Below the pieces are notes generated by a model, which saw only the letters and a list, made by a program, of their open reading frames with translations, ran no database searches and was not told the DNA's origin. Shown here in pieces: positions 16,361 to 26,500 of a stretch of 64,000 bases of DNA. This stretch comes from Paenibacillus lignilyticus (GTDB lineage Bacteria > Bacillota > Bacilli > Paenibacillales > Paenibacillaceae). The position numbers and the translations under genes are program-made. Each line of letters begins with the position of its first letter. The first letter of the stretch is position 1. The stretch is taken from NCBI RefSeq assembly GCF_017942085.1, contig NZ_JAGKSP010000008.1, positions 124,001 to 188,000 on the forward strand, given 5' to 3'.

Positions 16361-16870
16361 ATGATGAACGACCAACTCAGCCAAGCTTTGAACGATCAAA
16401 TGAATTTCGAGTTTTACTCTGCGCACGTTTATTTGGCAATTGCCGCTTACTGTTCCGGAGAAAGCCTCGATGGATTTGCGAATTTCTTTATTGTTCAAGC
16501 CGAAGAAGAACGCTTCCACGCGATGAAGATGTACAAGTATCTGAACGATCGCGGAAAACGCGTCACCCTAATCGGCATGAGCACACCTAACAATGAATAT
16601 AGTTCCATCCTCGATGCCTTCCAGCATGCCTACCAGCATGAGCAGGAAGTCACCAAGCGGATCTACCACTTGTCCGACCTTGCGATGAATGATCGCGAGC
16701 ATGCGACGATCCAGTTCCTGAAATGGTTCATCGATGAGCAAGTAGAAGAAGAGTCGATGTTCGACAGCATCATCAACAAGCTGAAGCGTATCGACACCGA
16801 CAGCAATGCCTTCTTCATGCTTGATAACGAGTTCGCGCAGCGGACATTCGTTCCGCCGACTACGGCTTAA
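16361..16870 (+). CDS. ftnA: Ferritin
   Basis: 169 aa non-haem ferritin that stores iron as a ferric mineral in a 24-mer shell. The four-helix bundle with di-iron ferroxidase ligands is visible: NFEFYSAHVYLAIAAYC, VQAEEERFHAMKMYKYL, EHATIQFLKWFIDEQVEEE. ATG 16361 follows GGGAGGTG by six bases; the frame opens earlier but without RBS. Located after the Fur-controlled DUF1450 gene, so both may belong to iron homeostasis with opposite regulation. Confidence 0.92.
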   Translation: MMNDQLSQALNDQMNFEFYSAHVYLAIAAYCSGESLDGFANFFIVQAEEERFHAMKMYKYLNDRGKRVTLIGMSTPNNEYSSILDAFQHAYQHEQEVTKRIYHLSDLAMNDREHATIQFLKWFIDEQVEEESMFDSIINKLKRIDTDSNAFFMLDNEFAQRTFVPPTTA

Positions 16871-16883
16871 GTGATGTGACAAA

Positions 16884-16924
16884 GAGTGGCTGAACAGGGA
16901 CTTCCCCGCTCAGCCACTTTTTTT
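16884..16924 (+). terminator. Terminator of the ferritin gene
   Basis: GTGGCTGA and TCAGCCAC arms around a short loop, followed by seven or more T. Confidence 0.85.
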
Positions 16925-17640
16925 GTGCACGGTTGGGAACCGCCGCATGAGGCGACGATTCCCAGACACGGACACATGCTGCATTGCCCGACCAGCCGCG
17001 GAGCGTATCCGCTTAACGGCACCCACCTGCTACACGCTGACCGCCGATCAGTTTCTAACCTCTGACCTCCTGTTGTCCGCCGCAGCTGACCACCTCCACC
17101 CACATGCCGGCCGCCGATTAACCACCAACCACTTGTTGCCTGCTAAACGCTAACCATCCTCCAACTTCTGACCGCGCGATGCTGCAAATAAACCTCCGAC
17201 TACTTGCTGCCTGCTGACTAACCTTCACCTCTGACCGCGCGATGCTCACCAATCAATTTCCAATCTCCTGCTGCCCGCTTACCGTTGTCTGCCGATCAAC
17301 CGCCAGCTACTTACTGCCTGCTGCCCGCTGACCAACCTCCGATCATGCGACAATCGCTGCGGATCCCTACGCTCACGCACATCGGAATTTTTAACGAATC
17401 CTACAGGTCTTATTACCGCAAAATTGCTCGATTTGAAATTCTAACGAATCCTACAGGTCTTATTTAGCCAAGACATGCCCTTTGCCGTCCCATTTTCCCT
17501 AAATAAGGCTTCCACCATTCGTTAGATTCGAAAAGGGGTTATTTTCGAGCAAATAAGACCTGTACAATTCGTTAGCGCGAAACCACGGCAGCGGCAGTAG
17601 CATATTCCCGTGCTTTGCGAACGAGATAGCCGCTCTGCAT
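16925..17640. other. Non-coding low-complexity stretch
   Basis: No supported gene in the ~775 bp between ferritin and the tagA-like gene. From about 17040 to 17350 the sequence is a degenerate mosaic of CTGACC, CTGCTGCC and CCGCCGA words, including TCTGACCGCGCGATGCT at 17167 and 17230. It runs directly into the third double-palindrome element, mirroring the arrangement at 2413-3365. Confidence 0.7.
17388..17575. repeat. Double-palindrome element, copy 3
   Basis: Same architecture as copies 1 and 2 but more diverged: left arms near 17388-17414 and 17438-17465, right arms at 17501-17526 and 17551-17575, again spaced 50 bp. Arm sequence TCTAACGAATCCTACAGG is conserved while the loops differ, pointing to selection for the paired arms or to mobility. 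Confidence 0.85.
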
Positions 17641-17642
17641 AG

Positions 17643-17688
17643 AGAAAAGCCGCCTCAAAGGTCGCGATGCACACTTTTGAGACGGCTC
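17643..17688 (-). terminator. Terminator of the tagA-like gene
   Basis: Read on the minus strand, GAGCCGTCTCAAAAG and CTTTGAGGCGGC pair around a 13-nt loop, then TTTTCTCT. Confidence 0.8.
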
Positions 17689-17698
17689 TCTATTGGTT

Positions 17699-18430
17699 CT
17701 AACGACGGCGGTTCGTCAGTATCGTCACCGCAAACTTCGGCAGTACGAGCTGGCGGCGCCAGCGGGACGGCTGCTTGAGCAGTCGGTACAGCCACTCGAC
17801 GTTCAGCTTCTGCCAGATCACCGGGGCGCGTTTCACCTTGCCCGCGATGACATCCAAGCTGCCGCCGACACCGAAGGCCACCTTCGCATGCAAGCGGCTC
17901 TTGTGCTTGAAGATCCAACGCTCGGCGTTAGGAGCGCCGAGTGCCACGATCAGCACATCCGGGCGCTTCTGTCCGATATCGGCAACAAGCGCTTCTTCCT
18001 GCCCGTCCTTGAAGAAGCCGTTATGTCGGCCGACAATGGTGACGCCGGGATATTTGCCCGCGATGATTTCAGCAGCTTTTGCATTCGTCTGCTCGTCCGC
18101 TCCAACGATATAAAGCGTGAAGTTATGCTGCTTAGCTTCCTCGAACAACCGGATCAGCAAATCATAGCCCGTTACACGCTCCGGGATATGCTCGCCCTGC
18201 CATTTCGCGGCTAGCACCACGCCGATACCGTCCGGCGTAATGATATCCGCTTCGTCCACGATCGTCTGCAGCTGCTTCTCCGACCGTGCTGCCATGACAA
18301 TCTCCGGATTGGCCGTAATGAGATGAAATAACGGCTGATCCTTCGCCGCGATCTGCGCTTGTACGAGCGCCACCGTATCCGAAAGCGTCCGCTTCGAGAA
18401 CGGGACGCCCAATATATTGACTGTATTCAT
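17699..18430 (-). CDS. tagA: WecG/TagA/CpsF family glycosyltransferase (GT26)
   Basis: 243 aa. Transfers N-acetylmannosamine (or a related sugar) onto undecaprenyl-PP-GlcNAc to make the linkage unit of wall teichoic acid or another cell-wall glycan. Motifs: GVPFSKRTL, LITANPEIV, IITPDGIGVV, ERVTGYDLL, VGRHNGFF, VALGAPNAERWI and GVGGSLDVIAGK. The catalytic Thr/Asp region is intact. RBS AGGAAGG lies six bases before ATG 18430. No other tag/tar gene is adjacent, so the acceptor polymer is uncertain. Confidence 0.9.
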   Translation of the reverse strand: MNTVNILGVPFSKRTLSDTVALVQAQIAAKDQPLFHLITANPEIVMAARSEKQLQTIVDEADIITPDGIGVVLAAKWQGEHIPERVTGYDLLIRLFEEAKQHNFTLYIVGADEQTNAKAAEIIAGKYPGVTIVGRHNGFFKDGQEEALVADIGQKRPDVLIVALGAPNAERWIFKHKSRLHAKVAFGVGGSLDVIAGKVKRAPVIWQKLNVEWLYRLLKQPSRWRRQLVLPKFAVTILTNRRR

Positions 18431-18496
18431 CCTACACCTTCCTCTGTACGCTCATGCTGTCTATTATTGTAGCACAAAGCCGAAATCCGTTGAAAC

Positions 18497-19018
18497 CTAG
18501 CGGAACAGGCCGGCTACCCATCTGATAAAATCGCCCACAATCGGCACAAGGCCAAATCCATGATCACCAATGGCGACGATTCCGTAGACTCGCTCGCCAA
18601 TCGCAACCGCGCCAAGCACATGCTCACCGATGGCCACGGCTCCGAGCGCATTTTGACCGATCGCTACTGCCCCGACGGCAGACTGGCCGATCGCCACTGC
18701 CCCAATTGCCAATTCCCCAATGGCAACTGCCCCGGCAGACAATCCGCCCGACATAGCCACAGCGCCAAGCGCGAGCAGCCAGCCCACGGTCACGGCTCCC
18801 ACGGAAATAATGCCGACCGAAACGGCCCCGCCCGCCACCAGCCCAATCGCCACGTCACCGAGCGCGATGATGCCGATCGCGACTTTAGGTTTGCCTTTGC
18901 CGACGCTTGTTCGAATACTGATGAAAGGGAGCTTTGCAGAGGGCCACTGGTAGTCGATTTCTTCTTGCCCATTGCCTATGTATCGGTTGAATCGAAGCAA
19001 CCGCCGCCATTCGAACAT
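18497..19018 (-). CDS. Decapeptide-repeat (GAVAIG) protein, unknown function
   Basis: 173 aa. After ~42 polar residues (EWRRLLRFNRYIGNG), residues ~46-160 repeat with a strict period of 10 around VAIG: positions 47-50, 57-60 and so on to 157-160, best seen in GAVAIGELAI, GAVAIGQSAV, GAVAIGQNAL, GAVAIGEHVL and GAVAIGERVY. Ten residues equal two pentapeptides, compatible with a small quadrilateral beta-helix or a Gly-packed membrane-associated sheet. The C-terminus (GDFIRWVAGLF) is amphipathic. I cannot name a family. GAGGAG upstream of ATG 19018 supports expression. It is single, between the tagA-like gene and a divergent lipoprotein gene. Confidence 0.75.
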   Translation of the reverse strand: MFEWRRLLRFNRYIGNGQEEIDYQWPSAKLPFISIRTSVGKGKPKVAIGIIALGDVAIGLVAGGAVSVGIISVGAVTVGWLLALGAVAMSGGLSAGAVAIGELAIGAVAIGQSAVGAVAIGQNALGAVAIGEHVLGAVAIGERVYGIVAIGDHGFGLVPIVGDFIRWVAGLFR

Positions 19019-19173
19019 GAAGGTTCACTCTCCTCGCTTATACGAATATTATCCGTGCTGCTTGTAAGGACTGATTCAAGCTGTTTCCTCAAGCGTATAA
19101 TAAATTGAGAAGCGCAACAAGGATCAAGCATGAAAATATCCTTTCCATGCTCACAGAAAGTAGATGATTCCGT

Positions 19174-19683
19174 ATGAACCTTAAATCGATCCTGCTCCTG
19201 ACTCTCGCGGCACTATTGATGGCCGCGGGATGCGGAAAGCACGACGTCTATGTGTCGAGCTCGGCGGCCGGCGGCGAACCGCCTGCCAAGCAAGAAACCA
19301 ATCGAAATATAGCCTCCAACAACTCGGAATCGAAATCACCTAAGGTCGTAGCCGGCAATGAAGCGTTCAAAGTCTATGAGCCGGCCGAAGGGACCGTTGT
19401 CGGTACGTCATTTGTCGTAAAAGGGCAGGCTCGCGTCTTCGAAGCGGCGTTCGGTTATTCGTTCGAGGATGGACACAACGTGCTTGCCGAAGGAAATGTC
19501 ATGGCTGATCAAGGAGCGCCGGAATGGGGTGATTTCGAGTTTACCGTTACGCTCTCGAGAGCACCCACCAGTCCGACAGGCGTGCTGACGATCTACGAAT
19601 CAAGCGCCAAGGACGGCTCGCACATTCATAAGCTCAGTCTGGCCTATACATTCGAGGATGGCTTAATGAAGCTTGATAACTAG
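19174..19683 (+). CDS. Lipoprotein with Gmad2-like Ig domain
   Basis: 169 aa. Lipobox LMAAGC at residues ~16-21 predicts lipid anchoring to the outer face of the membrane. A ~40-residue polar linker (Ser/Asn/Lys) leads to a beta-sandwich, residues ~66-160, resembling the Gmad2 immunoglobulin-like domain found in spore-germination and other Firmicute lipoproteins: VYEPAEGTVVGTSFVVKGQA, EGNVMADQGAPEWGDFEFTV, GVLTIYESSAKDGS. A link to germination is only a family association. Divergent from the decapeptide-repeat gene. Confidence 0.82.
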   Translation: MNLKSILLLTLAALLMAAGCGKHDVYVSSSAAGGEPPAKQETNRNIASNNSESKSPKVVAGNEAFKVYEPAEGTVVGTSFVVKGQARVFEAAFGYSFEDGHNVLAEGNVMADQGAPEWGDFEFTVTLSRAPTSPTGVLTIYESSAKDGSHIHKLSLAYTFEDGLMKLDN

Positions 19684-19689
19684 TTATGC

Positions 19690-19745
19690 AAAAGAGAGCC
19701 GTTCAAGACCGCGCCAACGCGCCATGTCTTAAGCGGCTCTCTCTC
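19690..19745. terminator. Bidirectional terminator
   Basis: AGAGAGCCG and CGGCTCTCT arms with an inner CAAGAC/GTCTT and CGC/GCG stem between convergent genes. Confidence 0.75.
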
Positions 19746-19746
19746 T

Positions 19747-20148
19747 TTAATGGCCCGGCTGTGTGGCGATTTGCCAACGGACGCCATACTTGTCCTCGAT
19801 TCGGCCGAACATACTCCCCCAGAACATCCGCTCAAACGGCATGATGACTGTGCCGCCGTTCCCCGACAGATTGTTGAAGGCATCCTCCGCTTCTTCCTCC
19901 GTCTCGAACTCCAACGTGAGGTCCATGCCATTGCCGCGCTGGATCGGTCCCGCATCCGCCATATAGAAGAGAAGCCCTGCCGCCTGCAGCACCAGATGCA
20001 TAACCTTGTCATTGTCGCCCTCGGCAGCGCCCGGCATCATCTCACCGTATGTTTGCTGGCTTATAATTTCGCCGCCAAGTGCCTCCACATAGAAGCTCGC
20101 CTGGCCTTTCGCATCCTCGCAATAGAGGTACGGACGAAGCTTTGTCAT
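19747..20148 (-). CDS. VOC family protein (PhnB/YjdN-like)
   Basis: 133 aa glyoxalase-fold protein. RPYLYCEDAKGQASFYVEAL, VMHLVLQAAGLLFYMADA, GMDLTLEFETEEEAEDAFNN and WGSMFGRIEDKYGVRWQI match PhnB/YjdN-type VOC proteins, for which the ligand is usually unknown. The His/Glu metal positions are only partly conserved. A strong AAAGGAGGAGGAG lies seven bases before ATG 20148. Monocistronic. Confidence 0.85.
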   Translation of the reverse strand: MTKLRPYLYCEDAKGQASFYVEALGGEIISQQTYGEMMPGAAEGDNDKVMHLVLQAAGLLFYMADAGPIQRGNGMDLTLEFETEEEAEDAFNNLSGNGGTVIMPFERMFWGSMFGRIEDKYGVRWQIATQPGH

Positions 20149-20208
20149 CGGTTATCTCCTCCTCCTTTTATCGATAGTTACCTCTTTCATTGTTACCATA
20201 AATTGTAG

Positions 20209-20576
20209 CAAAACAAGCCTTCATTCGTAAATCCGGCTTCCGATTCGAAAAAATCGAATGATTACAAAAAAAAATTCTCCAATTACATACAAGCATTTTG
20301 CCGAATGTCATAAATTCCCCCTAATTGTGTTAGGAAATCAATGACTCCATTTCATTTCAGCGTTTCTCAAAATGCGCGGCATACCGCCCGGTCGCGGCTC
20401 TGTCCGAGTTGGCATCGTGTTGACTCCCCGCCTTAAAAGGATAGATACACCTCTTCTTTTTCCAGCCGAAATCCCCCCATACATTGACATTAGGCGTTCC
20501 GCTACAATTCAGGTAGTTAGTCGCACTAAGCGTAAAAGTTCAACTGGCTTAACACTACAATTAAAGGAGCACCTCG
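20209..20576 (+). promoter_or_regulatory. Long upstream region of the S8 protease gene
   Basis: About 370 bp without a gene. A plausible SigA promoter is TTGACT (20420-20425), 16 bp, TAGATA (20442-20447), giving a ~130-nt leader. TTGACA at 20484 has only a 13-bp gap to TACAAT and is not convincing. The AT-rich part near 20260-20340 has oligo-A tracts. I see no riboswitch. Confidence 0.4.
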
Positions 20577-23500
20577 ATGAAAAGATCAAAAAGGATGACG
20601 AAATCCGTCGTATCCGTCTCTTTGGCCTGTCTTGTCATGTCCAATATGCCATTGGCATATGCAGCCGCGGATCAACCGACATTTTCAACGAATCCGAACA
20701 GACCGGCAAGTGCACCAGAGCTTCCCAAAGGAATCATTGTCAAAAATCCGGATGTGAAAGCCTCCGGTCAGCCCAAGCTGACAGCTGAGCAGCTGCAAGG
20801 GTTGAAGGAAAAAGCGAAACAGAATCTGTCTGCTGCTATGGAAGAAGACCGAAAGAGAGACCTTGAATCGCTTGAGAAAGCTCCCGCTGAAGCTGAAGCT
20901 GCACATAACCCCGATGAACTCGTATCGGTAATCGTTCAACTGAAAGGCCAGACCGTGTCCCAGATTGCTGCACAAGGAGCAGTAGGTGTTAATCAACTCT
21001 CACTGACGGCGGGCAAGACAGCCATTCAGAACGAAATCGATACAACGCAAAGCAAAATCATGAGCACATTGGCCGGCGGTAAAGCGAAGAACGGCAATGG
21101 CTTGTCCTTTAAACACGAGTACCAGACCGTTTTCAAAGGCTTCAGCGTAGACAACGTCAAATACAGCAGCATCGAAGCCATCAAGAAGATGCCGAATGTC
21201 GCTGCCGTAACGCTGCAGCAGAAGTACTACCCTGCCGCCGTCAATAACCAAGAGCATGCGCTTACGGGCATCGAGAAACTTTGGAGCGGCGAGGCGCTCG
21301 GCAAGAGCTCCGGCTACAAAGGCGAAGGCATGCTAATTGCCATTCTGGATACCGGGATTGATTATACCCACGAAGCATTCCCGGCCCCTCAAAACATGAG
21401 CAAAGCAAGATTCCCTAAAGGTACGGGCAAATACTCGGACAAGGTTGTCGCAGGCTATAACTGGGCAGACCAAACGGATGATGTGATCCCGCACATGGAG
21501 GATACCATGCTGTCACCGAGCAGCCACGGCGTTCACGTCGCAGGTACTGCTGCCGGATCAAGTGCCGTCCTCAGCGGCGTAGCGCCCGAAGCGCAACTTG
21601 TGGCCGAGAAAGTTTTCTCCGACATTCAGCCCGGAGCCTTGACAGAAGACATTATAAAAGGGATTGATCATGCTTCTTCCGTTGGAGCGGATGTTATTAA
21701 TATGAGTCTAGGCTCCGCTTCCTCCTTCGACACGCGGGATCCGAAAGATCCGATGGGCATCGCTATCCGCAACGCTACGGACGCAGGACATGTCGTGGTC
21801 GTTTCTGCCGGCAATGCCTCTAATGCTTATGCGGATCGAGGCGAGCTTGGCGCTTCGATTAAACTCGGCGAAAATCCGGATATGAATAAAGTCGGCAATC
21901 CCGGCGTTTATCCGGACTCCTTCACGGTTGCTGCCGCAAATAATATCGTCGAGAAACATACTTATGAATTCCAAAGTGACAGCGTCACGGGCTCCGTGTT
22001 CGGCGAAGGTATCGACGATTGGAATTTCACGACGGATAAAACCTATGAACTGGCTTCATTTATTCAAGATTATGATTGGCAAGGCAATGAAATCAACTTT
22101 GGCGCAGCGTCCGATTATGAAGGCATTGATGTTAAAGGAAAAGTGGTCTTAGTTAAACGCGGTGCAATCTCCTTCATCGAGAAAGTAAAGCATGCCGAGA
22201 AGGCCGGAGCAGCAGGCATCATCGTCTACAACTCCTCACCGGACAAGCCGGCACCCGCACCGCAAGGCTTCGGCATCATCCCGTTCTCCTTCATCAGTTA
22301 TGAAGACGGGATGAAATTGAAGGAAGCCATTCTGGCAAATACAGAGGGTGGCGGCGGCGGTGGCGGGATCGACATCGGACCGCTCGATATCGGCATCGAA
22401 GTCCCGGGCGGTGGCGACGAGCCTGTTCAACTGCCATCCATTCCAATCTCGATCGTTTCGGAAGACATCGGGTCCGCTTTCACGGAATCCAATCCGGGTC
22501 AGCCTACAGACTTCACGTCATGGGGGACGACAAGCGACTTGCTCTTGAAGCCTGACGTCATGGCGCCGGGCCATGCAATCTTGTCTTCGGTCAGAACCTC
22601 TGACCCGAACAAGAACAATGCTTACGAAAGAGAAGACGGCACTTCCATGGCGGCACCCTATGTCACCGGGGCAGTAGCCGATGTCATGCAAGCTCTCAAA
22701 GAGCGAGGCGTGCCTACCGGTACGCGGGCTTTTGCGCAATTGGTCAAAAACCTGATCATGAACACTTCGGTTCCGACCAAACGCGATTATATCAACGAAG
22801 AGAATTCGGCAGCACGTCCCGATTACAACACCGAGTACCAGCCTAGAAGACAAGGCGCGGGCATGATTCGCCCTGATTTGGCTGTTCAAACGCCTGTCGT
22901 CGTATCGGGAGCTGACGGCAAAGGAAGCGTCAGCCTGAAGGAAATCGGCAGAAATGCTGCCTTCACGTTGACTGCTAAGAACATGACAAGTAAAGACGTT
23001 ACGTATACAGTGGACGGCACGGTCATGACGGATTACCTGCATAATCCGATGCTGACCCACTCGGATAACATCCGCAGCCGTTACATGGAAGAAGCAGAGC
23101 TGACTTTTGATACCAATCAAATAACGGTTCCGGCGAACTCCACCAAGCAAGTCGTGGTGACATTGAATCTCGATGAGTCCACCATGGAGAACATTTTCGT
23201 TGAAGGCTATATTTATTTGAAGCCCATCGACAGTACGCTGCCTACGCTGAATGTACCGTATAACGGGTTCTTCGGCGATTGGGACGAGCCAAGCATTGTC
23301 GATGCGCCGATGTGGGAAGATGCCCATCATGTGTGGGCCCAGTCCGAACTGGGAACGCAAATGGGATTCCAATACGGCCCGTATTACCTCTTATACGACT
23401 TGCCGGATACAGAAGCGGAACTCGCCCTAGGCGACAAATATTATACATTCAATCCTCGCCTGGGCATGTTTCCTTTCCCGGTTCTGGCTCTTCTGCGGAA

Positions 23501-26500
23501 TGCGCAGAGATTGGACGTCGAAATCGTGGACGAGGCCCATAATTTCGTTACGCATTATACGGATGAAGACTGGCTTGTAAAGAGAGATCCCTATACAGGG
23601 GGCCCTCCGTACATGCAGCTTGACGAGTTGGCCTGGAATGGAAGAAACTTAGGCGTCGATTTGCCTGACGGGCAGTACTATTTTGCCATTACGGCAAGAG
23701 CGGATATTCCAAACGCAAAACCTCAGCCGACCATTTACATGCCGATGTATAAAGATACGCAGGCTCCAACGATCAACGTAATCAAAAACCCGGAGTATGA
23801 CGAGTCTACCCATCCCGAGGTGGCCGAAAATGGAAGCTACACCATCCGCTGGACGGTGGACGACGAAGTTTCCGGCGACACATCCGCGAGCGTATACCTC
23901 GCACTCAATGGTTCCGAGCCGTGGGATGATTACAAATCGATGGTGGTTCATAATTCCGACGGCACTTATCAGATGGAAGTACCGGGGTTGATTAACGGTC
24001 TCAATGTCGTCACGCTCGCGCCGATCGATAGGGCTGGCAATGAAGGCGATTATGTGAATATCGTAATCGATAACTCGAGCAGCACGGGCGTTTCTATCGA
24101 TGAATCGACAACAACCATTAATGATTCCATTCCAAGCTATTACTGGAATGCGAACGTCAAGCCGGGCGACCGGTTCACCCTGAGCTTCGAAGCAACCGGA
24201 CCTAGCCTTGCGGCTGTAGAGCAGGTTCTCTACAAGTTCGAAGAAAATGGCAGCCTCACCAAGGTCGGGGAGACCATCCATCATTCCGCAACATGGGAGA
24301 CTACGGTCAAGGACATTTCTAAGTATGCCATCACCGGAAATGTATCCATTCCCGCCGATTTGGAGGATGGCCATTATGTCACCTTCTTTGCATGCTTGGA
24401 AGATGGTCGCGAGTGGGAAGCCGCTGAAACGGTAGACGGTATTTATGGTCTAAACGGCCCTTCCTATACCGGGATTCATACCTTCGTGGATACAGAGGCA
24501 CCGACCGTTAAACTGAATACCGCGGTAACTGCGGATTTGACTCAAACTAGCGCATACATGGATACGGACAAGCCGGATACCATCTCGCTTATGTTGGATG
24601 CAGTTGCGCAAGACACCATCACAAACTCCAGAGGCTACAAGCTAGAAGCAGCGGTAGACGGCAACCCGGCGCAATCCATGGGAAGCATACTACGGGCTTC
24701 AACTGCCGAGGAAAGCTTCCGTTACCCGGTCGTGTTGACCGCCGGCGATCATTCCATCGTCGTTACGGCTACCGATTGGCTCGGCAACGCGAGAAGCATC
24801 ACGATTAACGTCACGGTTGATCTTGCGAGTAACGTCGTACAGGTGACCGATGACGGCGCAGGCGCGGCAGCAACGATTCCGATTCAAGCTGTCCGGTATG
24901 CGAAAGACAATACACCGAGGATTATGGTTGATGGCATGAACGTTGATGGCAGTTATCATTTAGATATGTTCGATCCTCTTGTATCCGGGTACGTCGTACC
25001 TGCTTATGCAAATAACGGATCATCCGATCAGTTCGATCGCAACTTAATGCCAATCGTACTTCTTGGCAATGAACAGGCTCTTCCGGCGACGCGCGCATTA
25101 TACCCGCCGCCAAACTACATTCCGTACAATAGCAGACTCTACTATAATGCGGAAGAGTACTATGAATTCCCTGCCGGCAGTTATTCCTTCTACTACCAGA
25201 ACACCGGATATACGGACCCGGGCAGCATCCCTCAAGGGGATAGCGAGCTTCCGTTCACGATGATCGACTATATGGGCAATAAGACGACGATTAAGATTCC
25301 GGTACACAAGAACTCGCAGAAGCCGAGAGTCGAATTCGACGATGTCGTGATGGACTCTACCGGCACCGCTTCCTTCTATACCACGGAATCCAGCATTACC
25401 ATTACGGGTACGGTGCATGCGGCAAACCCGCTCGGCTATGACTTTGCGGCGGTTTTGCAAGATTACAGAAGAACCTTCATCGGCTTGCCAAGTTTCAAAA
25501 GTTTGTTCGACGACAGCGAAGACAACTGGCTTTCAAACAAGTTTGATGCGGAGTTTAACTTGCCTGCCGGTTTCGTCAAACCAGCCGGCGAGCATCGTTT
25601 CAGCATCACGCTGGACGATCTTCATCACGGCGCCAACTTCTTAGGCATTGATAGCGGCTTGGCGCTGGATGGCAAAGTATTTACCGCTTTATATACTTCC
25701 GTCCTAAACCTTGTCGTTTATAGACTCGGCGGCGAGGAAAGTGCAGACCACTTCCAAGCGGCGCAAGCGGTAAACAACCTCACTTGGGATGTGCTCAAAG
25801 GAGCAAATGCAGACGAGGCGCATGTGAGCACTAACCTCACATTGCCTGACTCCGACCCTGCCAACCATGCGAAGATTACGTGGAGCAGCGATGACCCGAA
25901 CGTCATCTCCGCCGATGGTCAAGTCACGCGGCCGGCAGCCGGCCAAGCCGTGAAGCTTACGGCTGCGGCTACGATGGGCACGGCAACCGCTGAGAGAGTC
26001 TTTAATTTGACCGTTCTTGCGGCAGCGGCTACGGATGGCCAAGCGACGGATGAAGATGCCGCTAACGTAACATGGGACGTCATTCGGGGCGACAACGAGT
26101 CCGAAGCCGATGTTTCGTCGGCACTGAGCCTGCCAACGCATGGCTCGAACGGAACTACGATTACGTGGACCTCGAATAAACCAAAGTTTATTACGAATCA
26201 GGGACGCGTATACATTCCGCTATTTGATGAAGGCGATGCGAACGTCGAGCTTGTAGCGACTGTAACCAAAGGCGGCAGCTCATTCAATAAGACGTTTAAT
26301 CTCACCGTTCTATGCGATACGAAGAACAAAGAAAGAACGCTTCTGCTTCGTGCAGCCAAATCGCTGAAGGTTTCCGATCTGCTTGGCGAAAACACTTCAG
26401 AGCTGTACGTAACCGGCAATCTGAACTTCCCGACTGCCCTCGGCAGCGACGGTATTCAAATTTCGTGGGAATCCGAGCACGAGGACATCATCGCTCCGGA

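Noticed and set aside
20481..20512. TTGACA with TACAAT as the protease promoter
   Set aside because: The spacer is only 13 bp.
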